Source of the DNA: Semisulcospira habei | Taxonomy: Eukaryota; Mollusca; Gastropoda; Semisulcospiridae | Direction: 5' to 3' | NCBI GenBank assembly: GCA_036245525.1 | Contig: BTPG01000004.1 | Coordinates: 216,685,278-216,749,277, forward strand | DNA: 64,000 nt | Shown here: positions 50,480 through 60,408 of the stretch, piece after piece | Layout: each line of letters begins with the position of its first letter | Position numbering within the stretch: position 1 is the first letter of the stretch | The notes under the pieces: generated by a model | The model's input: only the letters and a program-made list of their open reading frames with translations | What the model was told of the DNA's origin: nothing | Databases searched by the model: none | Made by a program: the position numbers and the translations under genes

Positions 50480-51620
50480 CCATGGCGCCGGGAGGGAGTG
50501 TTGCGCTGCTGCGATTGTCTCCCACCAGCGAGAGGTTCTGTCGCTGGGTGGAGGGGTCCCTCAGGTAGAAGCGGGCGAAAGTGGTCTCTGCTCGCCATCT
50601 CGTAGCCGCCACAATGTCTTTGACTGCACAGGTGCTGTCGAAGCGGGACTTGCGGCCATGGCTCTGACCTCGTGCGCCTCGATGTTCAACATGTGGCATC
50701 AACAGGTCAAGGTCCTGGAAGGCCGGGCGGATAACTCCCCGGAACCAGGAGGAGCAGGTCTGGGCTGAGATGTCTCGTCTACCTGTGGACAAAGGGAGAA
50801 AACAGGTGTGTGCGTCCTCTGCGCAAGCTTGGTCCGGCGCAGGTACACACGTAAGGCTCTCACCGGTTCCTATTGTCTGGTCTACTGAGTGGAATCCGAC
50901 ACTCGTAAGGGCGGAAAGTCATCAACTGTAGGTCAGCCAAGGCGACCAAGACTTGGCCCTGAAGGCTGGTACCGTTAGCAGTTGCACGGCGCCTTCCGTC
51001 CGTAACTGCCAGCAATCTGTGTGAGACAACAGCGCGTACGTTTACGGACCCTGGAAGAGGTGGCTAGGACACACGTAAGGCTCTCACCGGGTTCTGAAGT
51101 CTGTTCTCCCGGGTGGCGTCCATACACGCGCAGGGCGAAACATCTGTCGCCGTCAGGGAGGCCGCGTCTCGTCCAGGAAGATGTTTCAGGTAGCAGTAGC
51201 ATGAACCGGTCGTCTGGCACTGCAAGCAAACTGGGTGTGTGGGCAGCGTGCGTAGTACTGACCCTGGAGGTAGAGTCAAGGACTGCCCTGAAGCACTCTT
51301 CCTTGATACATCCGTCAAGCGCGTCATGTGCAGGGTTCCCACGGACGGGGTTGAGACCACGTATGCCTCCATGGTAGATCTTGGTCCACGCGCAGCAGAG
51401 CTGGGCATCCCAGAGCGAAGAGAGCCTCCGAAGGCGAGGTTTTGCAGCTACCCGGGTCTGATGAGCGAACCGCCTGTAGGAGTCGGCGCTCATGGTTAGA
51501 TAGTCCCGAACGGTAAGAGGAGACCGTCCCTGGACGATGAAAAACCAGAGGAAGCACTCCGTCAGCTGGGGCTTCGTCGAGTCCAGAAGGAAGAAGGCTG
51601 TCGTCAGTCCCGTCACACAG
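50480..51620 (-). pseudogene. DIRS copy 2: tyrosine recombinase remains
   Basis: Minus-strand frames read TECFLWFFIVQGRSPLTVRD, then YLTMSADSYRRF (N-terminal part). Later comes HEVRAMAAS with the H-x-x-R motif intact (about 50660-50690), and TTFARFYLRDPSTQRQNLSL with the presumed catalytic Tyr. A ~150-bp segment (ACACGTAAGGCTCTCACCGG) is duplicated at 50844 and 51070, so the copy is rearranged. Frames are broken. Confidence 0.72.
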
Positions 51621-51649
51621 CGCTCGTCGTCTACCCTCGCAACTCGTCT

Positions 51650-54600
51650 GGTTGAGGGTCTGCGGGTTGTCTCTGCAGCACCCATGGCCGCCCTAGGGAA
51701 GCCTCTGTGGTAGAGGGCTTGCTGCCCAATCTCCGGGTGTGTTGGAGGAGTCCGGGGCCCGGGTGTTATGGCGGCTGTCCCGGTTGCTAGAGCATCGTGC
51801 GAGTAGTGGAGAGCTGCAGAGGGGGGCATGAGGTGACGAGCTGACCCCGACTGGAAGAGGCAAGCGCCCCGAGCCAGGAATGCGCACGTACATCCACAAC
51901 CTGCAATACAAGGGATGTCGGACAACCAAGCGTATAACTCGGCATTCAATCTCGATGGCGAGCAGTGAAGTTGAAAGATCTGGCCACAGCGACGCCTCCC
52001 CGCGCGGCAGGCCTCCAGCGCACTAGCATCTCCCAATTACGCCCTCCTTCTCCAAGCAGAAGAGGTGTCAGGTTGAACGGTGATCCCCTAGCATGTCATC
52101 AGTCCAAAGAGAACTGCAGAAGGTACTGAGGGTCGCTCCCACTCTGCCCTGCTCCCGTCCTACTGGGAGTCCCACTCGAACAGGACGGCCACGCACTCCA
52201 TCCTCGACGGCATCCACGCGAAGAAACCCGTAGTACCCGTCCCGTAGCGTAGGCACTCTATACGGCGGCGAAGTGGGCAGGATCCCAGCCTACCGCCCGG
52301 CTTGCCAACTGGTTACGACTTCGAACCTCGAGTAGTCCCAAAGTCTTGGAGACGCACCGCTACTCTCAGGTCTTGTCTAGCATCTGCCAAGATGACGAGG
52401 CACTTGTGTCGCGTCGAAGGACGAAGATCGTGCTTCATATCCACCGTCTAGTGTACGAGAAGAGTCGACCATACTGCCGCGGGACCGAGCGCAAACCACC
52501 TCTCAGGAAACTAATTCCTGCCATGCTGTCACGTCTAACTCCCGGTACTTGCGCCCCCGGCCGCAGGATCCACAGCGCCGAATGGGTAATTTCACAAAGG
52601 AGCTAACGAGGGCAAGTCCATCCGCTCCGGTCAGGCGCTGCAGCATGCCGGAACTCCAAGTCGTCTCCCCCAGGCAAGCGAACGCTTCCGCTAGGTCCCG
52701 AAGCTGTCGTCTTAGGAGAAGACAAAGGTGCTTGGTCACCGCTGTCCACGGCCAGGCCAAGCGAAGTGTAGCACCCCGCCGGGAGAAGGATGCGACGAGC
52801 TGAAAACACGTCTCAGCCGGAGCTTAATCTGACCTATGTGCGTTACCCCCGATGTAGACCGACGACGACGCCTGCAGTGAAGTCGGTCGGACCAGTTCTC
52901 CACCCGCGCTGACCTCTATGAAGGTAGGCTGCTACTTGCTAGTCGTCAATCGCCCGCCTGGAGTATGCTGCCACTGACGTTCACGGGACTGTGCCGTCGG
53001 CGTCACAAAACGTCACCTCCGTCTCTCGTATGTAAGCCACACAATCCGGTGCAGCAGACGAACTGCGCCTCCGCGGAAGAGAGGTCCCTGCCAATCCCGT
53101 CTGACGGTCTGCGATGACCTCGCGCCTGTCCTGCCACAGTGTTCCTGGAAGACTGCTACAACCAGCGGTGCAAGCAGCGTGAATCAGCTGTGCCACAGTC
53201 CTTGTAAGCCTCCTTGTCGGTCTGCCCGGGGGGCCAAGGAAGTTCTCCACTGCGCGGTGCCCTGCGTGGCCGACTCTTACACTCGGTCGGCCGCGAGTAA
53301 TCGTGTAGGACGGACTCTCGAGTCATCCGATCGAAGTCTGTAGCCGCAGCAAACCGTTGGCAGCGGAAGAGAAGTATGATCACAAGTTGAAGCCACCAGC
53401 GCCTCCCCCGGCGCCCTGAAGCGGAGACAGAAGCCGAACAGATGAGGGATAGAAAAGCTTGGACGCGATGAGAAGACCTGCTCCGTCCAAGGCCCGAGGA
53501 GACTCTCTCCTCTATCTCCACGCAGTTGGCGGCGAAACCAAGACCTCTCGGAACTGCGAGCGTAGCGACGAGGAGAAGCTATCATCGTCCAGCCACGGCG
53601 AACGACGTCCTCTGGAGTCCAGCGGAAAACCGTCTGTCCCGCACGCAGGAGAAGGGATGTCTAACCGCTCCGAAGTCCGGGGAACCGGCCGGCGGCGATC
53701 CAACGGAGCTGGACCCAGCACTTAGAAGGAACAACGTAGTCTCAGAGGGCCTCTCCCCCGAACGGCGACGAAGATAATTCGGAGCGCCTGTCTTCCCCTT
53801 GCGTAGCGAGCCAAAGGAACTGGGACGTCTCCTTTTCCTCTCGTACCCCTGGTCTCTGTGTAGTGAGCACCTGCTTCCGAAGTAAGGCGAACTGAAAGAT
53901 CGTGAGCGATTGCCGGGACCAGAATCCCATCGTGAGGTCGTCTCTCTGCACTGCATCTAGAGCGGGCTCTCGTCTGCACGGTCGGAGCGAAACGTGGCCC
54001 AACATCACTGAGCCAGGATCTTGTCGTGTGAAGTGCAGCGGTCCTGTAGTCCTTGCGGTCGCCACAAGCCAAAGAAGTGCCGGTGTAACTTGCGACTGGA
54101 GGTGGCACCAACGCGTGAATAGCCCGGGCGAGGGCGCCCAACATAATCATAATAATAAATTAATTAATCAATGCTTATTGCAAGAGTACTATTTGATTGT
54201 AATTGCCCATAAAGGGCTAATCAAGTTATTTAAATTAATTGAAATATGAGAGACAGAATACCCCTCTGTTTTCTCATCATTTCTCAAACTGAAGTAATCG
54301 GTTCAGAGGTTCCAGGATTATAACCTTTTAAGGATAAGAGGTGTTGTGCCCCAGCGGCCTGGCGAACTGCTGCACCGCTGGGAATGCAACCTTTTAACAC
54401 CTGTGGCAAAAGGGTTAAAAAACGCCTAACTGGAACGGAAAGACCCTATGTGTCGTATCACGACAAACGCACATACCCCATCGTGTTCGCTACCGCGCAA
54501 AACATGCTCTGACATAGACACTAGTCACTGTCCTGAGCCCGAAAAGCCGAGCAGTTGCTTCTGCATGTCCTGTCTATGAATTGTCGTCTGGCCTGGGACT

Positions 54601-54880
54601 GGAAGCATCGTAGGTTCGGTAGCCGACGCCAGCCCTCCGCGAAAAGCGACTACAAGCTTACTGGTTCGGGACGCCTAGGTCACTGCCGTTGACTTGGGCC
54701 CCACCTTGTTACTCTGGCCGGCTCTGTCCATCTGTTGCATGTCCACTCTGGCCTGTGGAAGGACAGTGGAGCGGTCAACTCTCGAGGCCGGGTCCCGTGA
54801 GAGAACGGGTCCAGAGCCGGCGGAAGAATCATTGGTTTTAGCCATTTAAGTAGAGTTTGTCAGCTATCCCTCATGCTGAC
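51650..54880 (-). other. Degenerate interior of DIRS copy 2
   Basis: GC-rich sequence with many overlapping open frames on both strands, none with motifs I can name. By position it should correspond to RNase H/RT and ORF1, but I cannot recognise them. Confidence 0.5.
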
Positions 54881-54899
54881 AAGAGCCCAGAAAAAGGTA

Positions 54900-55700
54900 T
54901 CTTGTGCTTTACTGGTCCGGGACACAAAGTCACTGACACTGACTTCGGTCCCACCTTATTGCTCTTGGTCGTCTCTGTCCAGCGATCTCCGATAGCCGTC
55001 ACACTCTCTGTGGGACAACAAGTCACTGCTTCTGACTTGGGTCCCACCTTATTGCTCTTGGTCGTCTCTGTCCGGCGATCTCTGATAGTCGTCACACTCT
55101 CTCTGTGGGACAACAAGTCACTGCTTCTGACTTGGGTCCCACCTTGTTACTCTAGTGCGTCTCTGTCCGGACCTCTGATAGGCGCCGAACGCTCTCTGAG
55201 TGACAACAAAGCCACTAAGTAGCAACGAACGATAAGGCAACACAATTTAGTAATATTCGGGTAAATACCCCTTGTCACAAAAGACAAACAAACAGAGAAT
55301 CAGCCGCTACTTATCTTCTTTCGTAAAAGGGATGTGGCAACCAAGCCACTGCTTCCGACTTGGGTCCCACCTTGTTATTCTTGGTCGCCTCTGTCAGCGA
55401 TCTCTGATAGGCGTCGCACGCTCTCTGTGGGACAGCAAAGCCACTGCTTCTGACTTGGGTCCCACCTTGTTACTGTCAGGCGTCTCTGCCCGGTGATCGG
55501 ATAGGCGTGGTACGCTCTCTGTGGGACAACAAGCCACTTCTTCTGACTTGGGTCCCACCTTATTACTCTCGGACGTCAGTGCCCAGCGATCTCTGATAGG
55601 CGTCGCACGCTCTCTGTGGGACAGCAAAGCCACTGCTTCTGACTTGGGTCCCACCTGGTTACTCTTGGGCGTCTCTGTCGGGTGATCTCTGATAGAGTTG
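54900..55700. repeat. ~7 tandem ~93-bp units inside DIRS copy 2
   Basis: Units share CACTGCTTCTGACTTGGGTC, CCACCTTGTTACTCT, CTCTGTCCGGCGATCTCTGA and CTCTCTGTGGGACAAC. Two blocks: 54900-55215 and 55345-55700. They occupy the place where copy 1 has its 30-bp minisatellite. Confidence 0.88.
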
Positions 55701-55717
55701 GACGCAATCGGCGGTAA

Positions 55718-55776
55718 AGCCCCCCCCCCCCCCCCCCCCCCCCACCACCACCCCCCCCCCCCCCCCCCCCCCCCCC
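55718..55776. repeat. Poly-C tract
   Basis: About 50 C with a few CACCACC breaks. Length may be unreliable. Confidence 0.9.
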
Positions 55777-56570
55777 GCCGTAACCATCTCTATTCCAGTC
55801 ATGGCGGACACATCACACGCGTGGGTCGACTCGCATCCTGCTCAGTGACGGCACCCCGCATGCTCGACCGAGGGGCCCTGAAAATCGCCACACATCGTGC
55901 AGATACGAACCTAGTGACTGCAACAAGAGGGTACAATGATGAATGAGCGAGCGTGGCCTCTAAGGTCACGCAATAACAAAGCGCGCGCGTTGGTGAACCG
56001 GACATAAGTGAATACAGTCGAATCAAACAAGTGTACAGCGCGTGCCGACGCTCGGCGCTCCTTCCCACCCAAGGGCGCCGGTCGAGGGCATTCACCGAGA
56101 TATTACCTGGCCATGGCGGAAAAAGGAGCAAACCCACGTATCACCAGTGAAGAGGAACCACCGACACCAGGTCGTAACAGCACGCCGCAAGGCACGACCG
56201 GGTAGGAACGCAGGGTCGAAGCAGCGTCCGGAAACGCCGCAAGTCACAGTCCCCGTGGCACAATCCAGTCGGCCCGTAGAACCACGGGTCGACGAAGCGT
56301 CACAGGCGTGAGCACTAATAACCCCAGTCACGCCACAATCTCCAAGTAAGTTCCAACGAACTAACAGTCAAGGTCGAACACAACCGGTCCAAGTACCAAA
56401 AGCAGAGCTCGAAACAGACACAACCTACTCCTGCCAGCTAAGAACTAAAACTGGGGTATGCTGGGTAATCTTGTACCAGATGTGAGTAAGGGGAGCGGGT
56501 TGGCATGGTCTATGGCGCCCCACTCCTGCCAACACTCACTTATACGGACACAACCAAAATTTGGCTAAAA

Positions 56571-57362
56571 ACCGGCATCCGTAGCGCAGTGGTTAGCGCG
56601 TCGGACTGGCGGCCGGGAGATCCGGGTTCGAATCCCAGCCGAGTCAAGCGGGATTTTTCCTACCTGGGTCGGCTTTTACCCAGAGCGGGTGTGCTATGGA
56701 CCCAATGGGAAGGCTGATGCCACTCAGCCGAGACTCACCCACTTCACGGGTGCAACTTTGGGGGTGTTACCCGGGTTATGACGCATCGCAAGGTGTGGAT
56801 GATTACACGGCTGGCACCGCAGGTGTCCGCAAGTCCCGGGCCTGGTTAATACCAGGATATTTATGACAGGAAGCGTGGAATGCGGCCCTGTCACGCAGTC
56901 CCTAAAACCACATGGACCACCATGGCATCATCATATCATCCTCATCATCATGCAAAAAGGAAAAACGCTATTCCAGGTGCCTCTGACCCCTCAAGTCTCC
57001 GTCTCATGGTGACCTCAGCCTGGTCCGGCCTCTAGGAGCCCTAGGTGCGCGGTTGTCTTCGGCCGTCTTCGGCCAGACCCTGCTGCTGTGCGTGGAAGGA
57101 CGTAGTGGTTGACTCGCCACCTCTGGGGGGAGCTCTCACTCGTCGACTCCGTGACTAGCAAGAAAAATGTTAAGTAGGAAGACCACCGAAGTGACTCGGC
57201 AGTAGTAGAGTCCCCTAACCTGACATATATACAGCAGCGGGGCCGGGAGTCTGGCTGTGGCAACTGGTAGGCCTGGGTGAGCACACTGGGGTTGATTGGG
57301 GTGAGCGGCGTGGGATGGAGACCTCTGAGGTCGACAGAGGAAACTTGGAAGTAGCAAAAAAA
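56571..57362 (+). mobile_element. ~790-bp tRNA-derived SINE-like element with 15-bp target duplication
   Basis: The head looks like a tRNA: A box TAGCGCAGTGGTTAGCGCG and B box GGGTTCGAATCCC (56626-56638). The ends do not pair as a tRNA acceptor stem. The tail is an A-run (57356-57362). AAAATTTGGCTAAAA flanks it at 56556-56570 and 57363-57377, inside the right inverted repeat of DIRS copy 2. At about 790 bp it is far longer than common SINEs. Confidence 0.87.
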
Positions 57363-57762
57363 AAAATTTGGCTAAAATTAGGCTAGCTAAGAGCTATTTC
57401 CTATGTGTAATACCATCGGTAATGTGTTTTGAGAAAACAATTCACTCGTGTGAAGAACAAGACCTATTTTTATTGATTTCTGGGAGGCGCAACGCTGTTT
57501 GTGGGGTCGCAACTGCAAGGAGTACAAAAACAAACATCGTTCAAATCGCGAAGCGGCATAGCAGCAGCCATTCTGAACACCTTTGCAGACAGTAAGTACG
57601 CCGACTCAAGCACTTCAGTTAAGAAAGAGAACCATGGCAAACCTGGTTTGCTGAAGGTTCGCCTAGGCTCGTTCAACCTCAATTAAGAAACAAACCAAAA
57701 GATTGCCGATCTTCTCCGATCTAGGTTTGCCGATCAAAAGTTCGTCCAATTAAGAACAGCTC

Positions 57763-57924
57763 TAACGACAATGTACCAATTGCAGGAGATGGATGGACCA
57801 TGATGATTCAAGGGTAGTGACAGATTAGCTTGGCGCCTGCAGGCGCCAAGCTAATCTGTCACTACCCTTGAATCATCATGGTCCATCCATCTCCTGCTAC
57901 AGGGCGTTGGGGCTTAATGGGTTA
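57763..57924. repeat. Right piece of the split family-1 palindromic element
   Basis: It carries the complete hairpin: GGTAGTGACAGATTAGCTTGG..CCAAGCTAATCTGTCACTACC meeting at GCGCCTGCAGGCGC, with a compensated change (GTGAC/GTCAC) in both arms. It ends 21 bp before the next exon. Confidence 0.88.
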
Positions 57925-57945
57925 TGCATTTTAATTGTTTTTCAG

Positions 57946-58101
57946 TTGCAAGTATCGACGAGACGATGATGAAGATCTGCGGCCTGGTGCCAGACATCTG
58001 TGGGGCAAACAGTACCTGTGTCAGAAACTGGGAGACGGATGGGCGCGTCTGCACTTGCAGGCAAAATATGTACGGACCGCTATGCACCAGCTCGGACAGA
58101 C
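57946..58101 (+). CDS. Exon: EGF-like module (cassette 5)
   Basis: A 156-bp exon (52 codons), phase 1-1, after GTTTTTCAG, donor GTGAGT. It reads ASIDETMMKICGLVPDIC, then GANSTCVRNWETDGRVC and CRQNMYGPLC. Six cysteines in EGF-like order; CVRN stands where cassettes 1-4 have CVGD/N. A Tg1 exon follows. NST is a possible glycosylation site. Confidence 0.87.
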
Positions 58102-58179
58102 GTGAGTACAGATGACTCCACTCATATCAGTGCTGGGTGTGACAAATCAAGTTTCACAGCCATACCCAATACGCAAAAG

Positions 58180-58240
58180 ATCCTTGGGCTGACGTTGGCC
58201 GCTGTCGGGCCGACATCGGCAAGCATCAGCCCGATGGTCT
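58180..58240. repeat. Short palindrome, family 8
   Basis: AGATCCTTGGGCTGACGTTGG pairs loosely with GGCAAGCATCAGCCCGATGG. Confidence 0.55.
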
Positions 58241-58308
58241 TAGCATAATGTACAGAGTGGGACATTCACAAACCAGATAGGTGAGTCTAGCGCTGGCAGA
58301 ATTGTACA

Positions 58309-58680
58309 CAAACCAAAAGGAATTACTCAGCGCTGGACAGAGTTAAATCCCCTGCCTCCACCTATCAGGCACCCATTCGCCAGCCCACAGATAAATACGC
58401 AGGTATAGAACAAGACGATCATCTACATCAGGTCTAATAATGCACAGTAATAATGCATAGTAATGCACCTTCGTGTTTGTGTATGTATGTTTCTCCTGCC
58501 TACTTCCTAAGTTCCGGAGAAAGACATGGGTTATAAGCGAGACCTGATGCATCCTTTTTAGGGATGTAGATGATCGTCTTGTTCTATACCTGCGTATTTA
58601 TCTGTGGGCTGGCGAATGGGTGCCTGATAGGCGGAGGCAGGGGATCTGTCTGTCCAGCGCTGAGTGATTCCCTTTGGTTT
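58309..58680. repeat. Inverted repeat made from LINE sequence
   Basis: The left arm (58309-58430) contains CCCCTGCCTCCACCTATCAG, GCCAGCCCACAGATAAATAC and AGAACAAGACGATCATCTAC. The right arm (58560-58680) is its complement. Both match 36160-36240 of the RNase H LINE. The loop is about 130 bp and includes ACTTCCTAAGTTCCGGAG, also from the LINE. Confidence 0.88.
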
Positions 58681-58976
58681 GTGTAGAGTGGGACATATTT
58701 GCAGAAGAAAGATATTACAGAATACATCCCATTTTCAGAGGTCTCAAACATTTTTTATAATATATTCCTCTTAAAACAAACCCAGGGTATACAAAAAGAA
58801 AAGGTCGTCTCCAGAATTTTGTTCTAGCCAAAGTTCAGGAGATGTTCCAAGAAACTTTGGACACAAAAACCAAACAGTATATAGATCCCCTGACATCTTG
58901 ATATATCCAAAATGTTGTCGGTTACCGTACTTGCTGTCAAACTCCTTCAATTTTTCTTTTTTTTCGCGATTTCCAG

Positions 58977-59270
58977 CTGCGGCACAATTGACGCCTTGCC
59001 AGGAGAGACAAGCCATGGTGGAGCTCCTCATGCAAGGCCCTCCCTCCCTCCTGGAAAGAATCGAGCGACTGATCTACACCACGTCCAATGCAACGCAAAC
59101 TGTCGTGCTTCAGTACACGAGCTGCGACAAGGAGGGACGTTTTGAGCCCATGCAGTGTGAGATAAACACAGATGGAGAAATGCAGGCATGCTACTGCGTG
59201 AACAAAGAGGGACGGAGATTACCAGGGACGACTGCCCCACCGGAAGAGGCCAAGAAAATGAAGTGTGCTG
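58977..59270 (+). CDS. Exon: Tg1 module (cassette 5)
   Basis: A 294-bp exon (98 codons), phase 1-1, after CGATTTCCAG, donor GTAAGT. It reads AAAQLTPCQERQAMVELLM, a helical part with LLERIERLIYTTSNATQ, then YTSCDKEGRFEPMQCEI, QACYCVNKEGRRLPG and KKMKC. All six Tg1 cysteines, CYCV for CWCV. NAT is a possible glycosylation site. Confidence 0.91.
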
Positions 59271-59661
59271 GTAAGTGAAGGTGTATGTGTGTGTGTGATG
59301 GTCTGTGATTTTGGACCTTACGACCGTAGGACAGGATTTCCATTGATGGAAAATTCTCCAAGTTTGACTGAGAAACAGGGAGGTCCACATCCACTCGCCC
59401 GTCGCAAAATGCAAGTAGATTTCTTGTCGGACAAGGCAAAGTCATGTTTGTGGGAGCCCAAATTTCACAGTATATGCGCACAAAAATCGTTCAGGTTGCC
59501 AGAAATTTTTTTTTAATGTGGGTCAGGACATTTTGAAAGTGTTACATCAAACTTTTCTTGTATCCAAACTTTTTACAATGAAAGCAAAAATTACTGTCCA
59601 TCGATTGTTTCACTTAAAGGCGGCCTGTGTGTTTCTTTCTATTATGACTTGTTTAACCCAT

Positions 59662-59864
59662 TTAACCCCATGGCCGTATTTCCCAGATTTTGTGTGTCAC
59701 CTAACAACAATGTACCAGTTGCAGAATATGGATCGATCATGATAATTCAAGGGTAATGCCAGATTAGCTTGGCGCCATCAGGTGCCAAGCTAATCTGGCA
59801 CTACCCTTGAATTGTCACGGTCACTCCATCTCCTGCTGTAGTGCATCAGAGCTAAATGGGTTAA
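59662..59864. repeat. Complete TTAA-bounded palindromic element, family 1, ending at an acceptor
   Basis: TTAACCCCATGGCCG..AGAGCTAAATGGGTTAA. Hairpin GCCAGATTAGCTTGGCGCC and GGTGCCAAGCTAATCTGGC. The right TTAA is 11 bp before the next exon, so the element forms the branch/polypyrimidine neighbourhood. Confidence 0.9.
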
Positions 59865-59875
59865 ATTGTTTGCAG

Positions 59876-60022
59876 CTGTGAACCCCTGCGACGTGGGCAC
59901 CCCTCTCCATCACCTCAATGGCAGTCTGGTGAAATGTATGCACGGACATGGAGCCTGTGCCCCCGGCTACCACTGTGAGGCCGGCCTCTTTGGCGACCTC
60001 TTCTGCTGCCGCGACAGATTCA
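59876..60022 (+). CDS. Exon: lustrin-type cysteine-rich module
   Basis: A 147-bp exon (49 codons), phase 1-1, after TTGTTTGCAG, donor GTAAGT. It reads AVNPCDVGTPLHHLNGSLV, KCMHGHGACAPGYHCEAGLF and LFCCRD. The pattern C-x-x-G-x-P-L, C, C-(A/P)-P-G-Y-x-C and a final CC is that of the cysteine-rich repeats of lustrin and related invertebrate matrix proteins. NGS is a possible glycosylation site. Confidence 0.87.
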
Positions 60023-60136
60023 GTAAGTATCATTCACTGGAGACTTGCTGCATTCAGATACGCGGCTTTCTGATGCATGTCTGGATGCTCCACATCCTCT
60101 TGACTCATAAAGCTCTGACAGGTTGCAACAGGTTGC

Positions 60137-60242
60137 GGAGCGACCATGATAGTTCAAGGGTGGTGACAGAACAGCTTAGCGCCTGATAGCACTAAGCTGT
60201 TCTGACACCACCCTTGAACTATCATGGTTGACCCATCTCCAG
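60137..60242. repeat. Palindromic core, family 1
   Basis: GAGCGACCATGATAGTTCAAG..CTTGAACTATCATGGTTGACC; stems GACAGAACAGCTTAG/CTAAGCTGTTCTG. Confidence 0.85.
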
Positions 60243-60408
60243 GAACTGTGACAAAGACCTCAAGGGATATCTTAATAAAATTTGTAATTTCGTTTCAGGA
60301 TGTAATGGATTCACTCTCTCACTGCCTTGCTTATTCATTCACACACGACACATCACATTTTCTCGGCAACGAAGGTGGTTAACATTTGTCTACACTTTCC
60401 GTCTCTAG

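Larger units (their letters stand above)
50042..57424 (-). mobile_element. DIRS-like retrotransposon (copy 2), older and degenerate
   Basis: Inverted termini: ACTTACCGATGGTATTACAC at the left, and GTGTAATACCATCGGTAATG at the right. Inverted repeats of over 200 bp share AATTTTAGCCAAATTTTGG, CACTCCTGCCAACACTCACT and GGTATGCTGGGTAATCTTG. The minus strand holds recombinase remains (50480-51620). RT is not recognisable. Net length is about 6.6 kb without the SINE. The terminal design is as in copy 1, although the sequences differ. Confidence 0.85.
49708..57762. mobile_element. TA-flanked MITE-like element hosting DIRS copy 2
   Basis: The outer ends are similar inverted repeats: AAGCATGTTCTTAATTAAAC at the left, and CCAATTAAGAACAGCTC at the right. 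TA is present on both sides (49706-49707 and 57763-57764). It is rich in GTTCG/CGAAC motifs. Without the DIRS insert it is about 670 bp. TA targets are used by Tc1/mariner-type elements; the assignment is tentative. Confidence 0.65.

Noticed and set aside
50975..54250. Many overlapping open frames of 60-350 codons on both strands
   Set aside because: They lie inside the decayed second DIRS element and are GC-rich with no consistent motif; only the recombinase pieces are recognisable.
56571..56646. tRNA gene
   Set aside because: A and B boxes are present, but the 5' end has no pairing 3' acceptor stem and the sequence continues for 790 bp to an A-tail with a target duplication; it is a SINE head.
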